A stretch of 8,590 bases of DNA from Methanobacteriota archaeon (GTDB lineage Archaea > Thermoplasmatota > Poseidoniia > Poseidoniales > Poseidoniaceae), in the NCBI GenBank assembly GCA_002689565.1, contig NZGQ01000005.1, forward strand, positions 1-8,590, given 5' to 3'. A program made the position numbers and the translations under genes. Shown in pieces: positions 4,876 to 8,590 of the stretch. The notes below the pieces were generated by a model that made no database searches, was not told the origin of the DNA, and saw only the letters and a list, made by a program, of their open reading frames with translations. Within the stretch, counting starts at the first letter, position 1. Each line of letters opens with the position of its first letter.

Positions 4876-7565
4876 GTGCTAGCGATAGCAAGTCAGGAGC
4901 AAAAATAGGACTTAGGAGAGGAGGCTCTCCTGGTCAAGTCGATCTCTCAACATTACGGGCACAATTTACGTCAACTCCGTCCCCATCCTTGGATCAGACG
5001 TTAATGCAAAATTCACGTTTTAGAGAGGAAGAAAAGCTACGTGCTAAACTTAGAAGGGAAAGTAAACTTCGCCGAGAAGCACTAAGCGAGAGAATTTCTC
5101 TAATGCAAGACAACATGGCAGCAGATATTTCCAGACAGCATGATTTGTCTTTGAATGCATTCGAAAGTGAGCTAAGAGGGCAGATGGAAGCAGAACTGTC
5201 TAAACTTGAATCAGAGACCCTAACACGCGAAGAAATTCGATTAAGGGAAATGCATGAAATGCGTCTTGAAAGAGAGGTTACAACCTTGAAAGAGGCCTTG
5301 GAAGTAGAACAAAGTCGTAAAGTAGAGGAACACAGAGTTGCTGTAATTACTCAATTAGAAAGTCAACTTTCCGACGAGCATAGGAATCGATTATCTTTCC
5401 AGCGAGAAAGATTAGAAATCGAATTTAATCAAGCACTTCAACGAAAAATCAGAGACTTAGAAGCTACTATTCAGAAAGAAATGGAAGGTAGGTTCCACGA
5501 ACTCGAATCAAAAGAAGTTCAGAAGTTAGAAGAAGTTCAAAATCAAAAACTTTCAGAGAGAGAGGAATCTCTACGAAGGGGCATTCGTACTAGGCTCGAG
5601 CAGCAACTAAAGTTGCGCTTGAAACAAAGAGAAGCAACTATGCGAGCAGAATACGAAAGACGCAGTCTCAGATTAGAAGAGGACGTCGCCGCTTCAATTC
5701 AAGAAGAATTAGAATCTCGCCTTAGTTCTGAAACCAAGGAAATGGAAGAGAGGATGCGCCAAGATATCGAATTAGCTGTGGCTCGTCGAAGAGAGCAACT
5801 AAGGGCGGAAGTTGAGAAACAATTAGAATCCAAGTATTCTGAAAAATTATCTGATAGAAAGAGCAGATTAAAGGAAAAGTATGACTTGACATTCTCCAAG
5901 GCTGTCGATGATATTTCTAAATCTCTGGAATCAGAAATTGAAGTAGAACTCGAATCAAGAATGGATCAAGAGTTCGCTGCTTACAGAAATGCAAGAGAAG
6001 CAGAAATACAAAATCGCTTGGCACGCTTTAGATATGAACGTGAAGCAGAACTTCAAGATCAAATGTCGGATAGATATGATTCCAAGAAAACAGATTGGTC
6101 TGAGCGCCTAGAATTAGAATTCAAGGCAAGAGAGAATGCAGCAAGAAAGGCAATTATGTCTGAAATTGATGGCAAATTGCGCAATGAGAGAATCACTCAT
6201 GAAACAGACCTTGACCTACTCAAAGAGGAAACAGTCCTTGAACTGGAAGCAGAGATGGAAGAGCGTCTGGCAGAATTCAGAACACGCAAGGAAGAAGAAG
6301 TTGCAAGCCAACTTGAAAGACAACTCGACAAGCGCGAGGAAATCATGCGTAACAAGGCTCTCATCGAAGTTCGTAAGCGTGAGGCAAACATACGTGCTGA
6401 AATCGAGGCGCAGCTTGGTGTAAAGCGTTCAGAAATTAGGGATCGCCTCTCATCATTAACCAAGCAAATGGACGACTTCCGTACCATGGCAGAAGTAAAG
6501 ATGCGAGAATCAATTGAATCAAAGGTTCAGGGCCAAATTGATTCAGATGAGGTAAGACTTGCTGAACAACAACAAGAATTTGAAGAACTAAAGTCTCAAG
6601 ATTCAAGAGCAGAAAAGCGTCAATCATGGTTACAAGCAATTTCCGGTAAAGGAACTCAGGCACAACAACCGCAAATGGGAATCGATCCAAGTGCATTAGG
6701 AGCAAGACCTAGCACTTTAGCATCCACTGCAGGCCGTCAGCCGCGCGGTGCAATGGCACAAGCAGCAGCACAACACACACCTTCTATGGGATTAGCAGGA
6801 ATGAGAGCACCTCGTTCTACTGCTAAGGCACTAAGTGGCGCTCAGCCAATCGCTAGACCGGTTAAGGCGCCTATCGGTGGCGTAATGCCTCTAGGTGGAA
6901 AACCAGCTAATTTGCCTCAGCCGATTCAACCCAAGGTTGTTCGACAACCTGTTGTCAAAAGCCCGGTTCAGACGCCTTCAGTTGTACAAAGCCCTGCTAT
7001 GACAAGTCCAGTGGTTACACCTTCAGTTGTACAAAGCCCCGCTATGACAAGTCCAGTGGTTACACCTTCGGTCGTTAAGATGCCAAGTATTGCAGCGCCT
7101 GTAATCAAGCCAACTACTCAGGTAGAGGTTCCACAACCTAAATTGGAAATCGAACAAAAACCTGACGAAGCAAAAACCTCCGTTGGTGAACAAATAGTCT
7201 CACAAAAGAATGTGGTGACAGAATTAGAACCAGTTTCTGAGATCGCTGCAGTAGAAGTTGAGCCGGAAGTAACAACCGAGGAAATGGTGGAAACCGTTCA
7301 GAATGAAGTCGAAAAGGTTCAGAAAATGGCAGTGCTGAAGCCTATCAAGAAACTAGAATCAGTCGAGGCAAGGACCACGGTGTTGAAACCAGTCACCACG
7401 CAGGTCCTATCTCCTAACAAAAGAAGAGGAGCCCCTCCTTCTTCAGCCCCCGGAGTTAAGCCAGGTTCAAAGTCAGAGATTAAGCCGATAGCGACACTGA
7501 GGCCATTAACCAAGTTGATTCCTATTGAGCCAAATAACACCGATTCAACAAAAGAAGAGAAGTGA
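4872..7565 (+). CDS. Long coiled-coil rod protein with disordered Pro/Val/Gln-rich tail, function unknown
   Basis: An 897-residue protein I do not recognise. Residues 1-44 are a basic, Ser/Gly-rich head. Residues about 45-590 are extremely rich in Glu, Arg, Leu, Gln and Lys with hydrophobics every three to four residues, as in a coiled coil. There is not one proline from residue 39 to 599, and I see no cysteine in the whole protein. If continuous, the helix would be roughly 80 nm long (545 residues at 0.15 nm each). From P600 on, the protein switches to a low-complexity tail rich in Pro, Val, Gln, Ala and Ser, including a duplicated 15-residue unit (702-731), an acidic Val/Glu stretch (about 750-815) and a basic tail with recurring LKP/IKP/LRP motifs (821-887). 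No signal peptide or membrane helix is visible, so it is probably cytoplasmic. A scaffold or cytoskeleton-like role is a guess from shape only. A single-alpha-helix rod is an alternative to a dimeric coiled coil. Confidence 0.9.
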   Translation: MSASDSKSGAKIGLRRGGSPGQVDLSTLRAQFTSTPSPSLDQTLMQNSRFREEEKLRAKLRRESKLRREALSERISLMQDNMAADISRQHDLSLNAFESELRGQMEAELSKLESETLTREEIRLREMHEMRLEREVTTLKEALEVEQSRKVEEHRVAVITQLESQLSDEHRNRLSFQRERLEIEFNQALQRKIRDLEATIQKEMEGRFHELESKEVQKLEEVQNQKLSEREESLRRGIRTRLEQQLKLRLKQREATMRAEYERRSLRLEEDVAASIQEELESRLSSETKEMEERMRQDIELAVARRREQLRAEVEKQLESKYSEKLSDRKSRLKEKYDLTFSKAVDDISKSLESEIEVELESRMDQEFAAYRNAREAEIQNRLARFRYEREAELQDQMSDRYDSKKTDWSERLELEFKARENAARKAIMSEIDGKLRNERITHETDLDLLKEETVLELEAEMEERLAEFRTRKEEEVASQLERQLDKREEIMRNKALIEVRKREANIRAEIEAQLGVKRSEIRDRLSSLTKQMDDFRTMAEVKMRESIESKVQGQIDSDEVRLAEQQQEFEELKSQDSRAEKRQSWLQAISGKGTQAQQPQMGIDPSALGARPSTLASTAGRQPRGAMAQAAAQHTPSMGLAGMRAPRSTAKALSGAQPIARPVKAPIGGVMPLGGKPANLPQPIQPKVVRQPVVKSPVQTPSVVQSPAMTSPVVTPSVVQSPAMTSPVVTPSVVKMPSIAAPVIKPTTQVEVPQPKLEIEQKPDEAKTSVGEQIVSQKNVVTELEPVSEIAAVEVEPEVTTEEMVETVQNEVEKVQKMAVLKPIKKLESVEARTTVLKPVTTQVLSPNKRRGAPPSSAPGVKPGSKSEIKPIATLRPLTKLIPIEPNNTDSTKEEK
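6975..7064 (+). repeat. Two tandem 45-bp units in the coiled-coil gene's tail, plus a partial third
   Basis: Units 6975-7019 and 7020-7064 agree at 44 of 45 bases (T6995 versus C7040) and encode two copies of PSVVQSPAMTSPVVT. A third partial unit (7065-7076, PSVV) begins with silent changes. The frame is kept, so the duplication lengthens the disordered tail by 15 residues. Near-identity at silent positions points to a recent duplication or slippage event. The sequence just before (residues about 690-701) is a more diverged relative. Confidence 0.95.
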
Positions 7566-7596
7566 AACATCAAACACTTCATTCCGAGCCATTCAT

Positions 7597-7610
7597 AGGT
7601 CACGTGACCT
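7597..7610. promoter_or_regulatory. Perfect 14-bp palindrome before the propeller gene, operator-like
   Basis: AGGTCACGTGACCT is a gapless perfect palindrome centred at 7603/7604 and ends 11 bases before ATG 7622. No SD precedes this gene, so it may be leaderless. In that case a weak TATA-like ATTCATA (7591-7597) would sit at the right distance, and the palindrome would lie between TATA box and start, a typical site for an archaeal repressor. The regulator is unknown. Confidence 0.55.
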
Positions 7611-7621
7611 TGGGTCGAGTT

Positions 7622-8590
7622 ATGAGGAAGGCTATCGCAGTCATTCTTGCATTTTTACTTCTACCAATCTTAACAGACGTAGAAGCCGAATCTAATTTGA
7701 TTGATGTGGGAACAATCGATACTATCGATGGAAGATTTGTACACACTTCATTTAGTTCATCATCGACAATTATTACCCTGACTACAGATGGTAATTTGTC
7801 TGAACACTTCTGGGGCAGCGGGGAGCTGATCACTCAATGGTCAATCGAATTGAATATATCAGCAAATTCAGCCAATCTGGATTCAACCGGATTGCAAGTA
7901 GCCGTAGCACATACAGGAGGAGTATACGTAATCAATACTCAATCGAGAACGATAACTTCAGACTTTAGTTCTAATAATTCGGTTGATTATGTCCAATGGG
8001 ATTCTGAAGGGGATATGTGGTATGGATTCTTTGGCGGCGAACGTCGTGCTAAAGAGTTCAACAATGGTGTTGAAACAGGCGATGGCACCCAGTCTCATAA
8101 CACTGCTATGACTTCAATGACAATTATCTCCCAGGATAGAATTGTAACTGGTGGAAGAGATAACCTTGTTAAGGTTTCAACCAATGATGGAACTTTGGAA
8201 AGAAGTATTGCAGATTTCAATTCATACCCAACCCAAATCATCAATGATGGGAATGGGAACATAATTGTTGGATGTGCAAATGGCGATTTATTCAGATATG
8301 ATTTTACAGATTGGACAAAGGAAGAAATCTCAATCTCCAGTGGTCAGAGTATTTACTCCATTTCAATCGATGACGATGGTACAATATTTGTTGGTACACA
8401 AAATGGTAGACTTCATCAGATTAATTCAACAACATTCGTTGAAGAGGAAGATTATTCTTCTTCTGGAAGAGTAATCTTGGGCACATTTGGTACTTCAGGT
8501 GAATTATTCATAATCTCAACATCATCTACCTCTTCAAAAATCAGGCTATACGATTTAGATAATGACGGTGATGGAGTTACAGATAGCCAA
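7622..8590 (+). CDS. Secreted beta-propeller protein entering a calcium-binding Asp/Gly repeat (partial, C-terminus missing)
   Basis: The frame from ATG 7622 stays open for 323 codons to the window edge. Residues 1-22 are a clear Sec signal peptide: MRK, then the hydrophobic stretch AIAVILAFLLLPIL, with cleavage likely after VEA (20-22). Residues about 30-310 are Ser/Thr/Asn/Gly-rich and show repeated short beta strands with spaced motifs such as VAVAHTGGVYVIN (93-105), IVTGGRDNLVKVS (174-186), IIVGCANGDLFRYD (214-227) and IFVGTQNGRLHQIN (255-268), each 'x-G-x-x-(N/D)G-x-(L/V)'. This looks like a WD40- or PQQ-like propeller of six or seven blades. At 311-323 the Asp/Gly-rich run D-L-D-N-D-G-D-G-V-T-D begins what looks like a thrombospondin type-3 calcium repeat. 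Four N-x-S/T sequons (N58, N78, N118, N268) fit an exported, possibly glycosylated protein. It probably acts at or outside the cell surface; ligand unknown. In-frame GTG 7604 is a less likely start because it precedes the signal peptide. Confidence 0.88.
   Translation, partial: MRKAIAVILAFLLLPILTDVEAESNLIDVGTIDTIDGRFVHTSFSSSSTIITLTTDGNLSEHFWGSGELITQWSIELNISANSANLDSTGLQVAVAHTGGVYVINTQSRTITSDFSSNNSVDYVQWDSEGDMWYGFFGGERRAKEFNNGVETGDGTQSHNTAMTSMTIISQDRIVTGGRDNLVKVSTNDGTLERSIADFNSYPTQIINDGNGNIIVGCANGDLFRYDFTDWTKEEISISSGQSIYSISIDDDGTIFVGTQNGRLHQINSTTFVEEEDYSSSGRVILGTFGTSGELFIISTSSTSSKIRLYDLDNDGDGVTDSQ

Noticed and set aside
4838..4882. A 14-codon frame from ATG 4838 that crosses the rod gene start
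   Set aside because: It ends inside the rod gene with no SD or overlap geometry favouring translation; the 4849 frame with an ATGA overlap is the better candidate.
5699..6705. Several frames on both strands inside the rod gene (5699-5899 minus, 6136-6423 plus, 6197-6487 minus, 6436-6705 minus)
   Set aside because: Repetitive Glu/Arg/Leu codons keep other frames open by composition. The translations are biased shadows without domains.
6975..7076. Tandem repeat considered as a CRISPR array
   Set aside because: The units are directly adjacent without spacers and encode an in-frame protein repeat.
7319..7833. Minus-strand frames 7319-7603 and 7600-7833 near the propeller gene
   Set aside because: The plus strand encodes the end of the rod protein and a convincing signal peptide plus propeller; the minus frames have no support. 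The second begins in the palindrome only by coincidence of its position.
8265..8474. A plus-strand 69-codon frame
   Set aside because: It is an out-of-frame reading of the propeller gene, whose frame stays open with blade-like repeats through this region.
1..8590. Search by eye for tRNA or rRNA genes, insertion sequences, phage or defence genes
   Set aside because: Nearly all of the window is coding with known or continuous protein frames, and the gaps (36, 65, 41, 9, 103 and 56 bases) are too short to hold such elements.

Overview
The window looks like part of a chromosome from a marine planktonic euryarchaeon. Marine Group II (Candidatus Poseidoniales) or a close Thermoplasmatota relative is my best guess. 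Supporting signs are an archaeal-type phosphoglycolate phosphatase-like HAD protein, a perfect archaeal Shine-Dalgarno (GAGGTGAT), a TATA box before one gene but no SD before several others (compatible with leaderless transcripts), and a secreted beta-propeller protein whose visible end enters a thrombospondin-type-3-like Asp/Gly calcium motif of the kind common in these archaea. The base composition is moderately AT-rich. The taxonomic call is inference: no rRNA or marker gene is present.

Layout. Positions 1-240, minus strand: the N-terminal 80 residues of a HAD-family phosphatase that continues beyond the left edge. It is divergent from the next gene, with only 36 bases between start codons. 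Positions 277-2955, plus: a P1B-type heavy-metal-transporting ATPase with one CxxC metal-binding domain, one apparently degenerate second domain, and an unusual mix of membrane metal-site motifs. Positions 3021-3440: a small ArsR-like winged-helix protein. Positions 3482-3883: a protein made of three tandem zinc ribbons. Positions 3893-4768: a CDP-alcohol phosphatidyltransferase, most like the serine phosphatidyltransferases, 9 bases behind the zinc-ribbon gene. Positions 4872-7565: an 897-residue protein with a 561-residue proline-free coiled-coil rod followed by a disordered Pro/Val/Gln-rich tail carrying a nearly perfect 45-bp tandem duplication. Positions 7622-8590: a secreted beta-propeller protein cut off by the right edge.

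How the genes may work together. From 277 to 4768 four genes run in one direction with gaps of 65, 41 and 9 bases and internal SD sites, so they are plausibly one operon or two overlapping ones. A metal pump followed by a winged-helix regulator suggests, but does not prove, metal-responsive control. The zinc-ribbon and lipid genes are probably co-translated. A fresh TATA box at 4790 starts a separate unit for the coiled-coil gene. The propeller gene has a perfect 14-bp palindrome just before its start and is probably controlled on its own. I see no RNA gene, insertion sequence, CRISPR array or defence system. The most unusual items are the long rod protein with its leader, the palindromic operator-like site, and the mixed metal-site signature of the ATPase.
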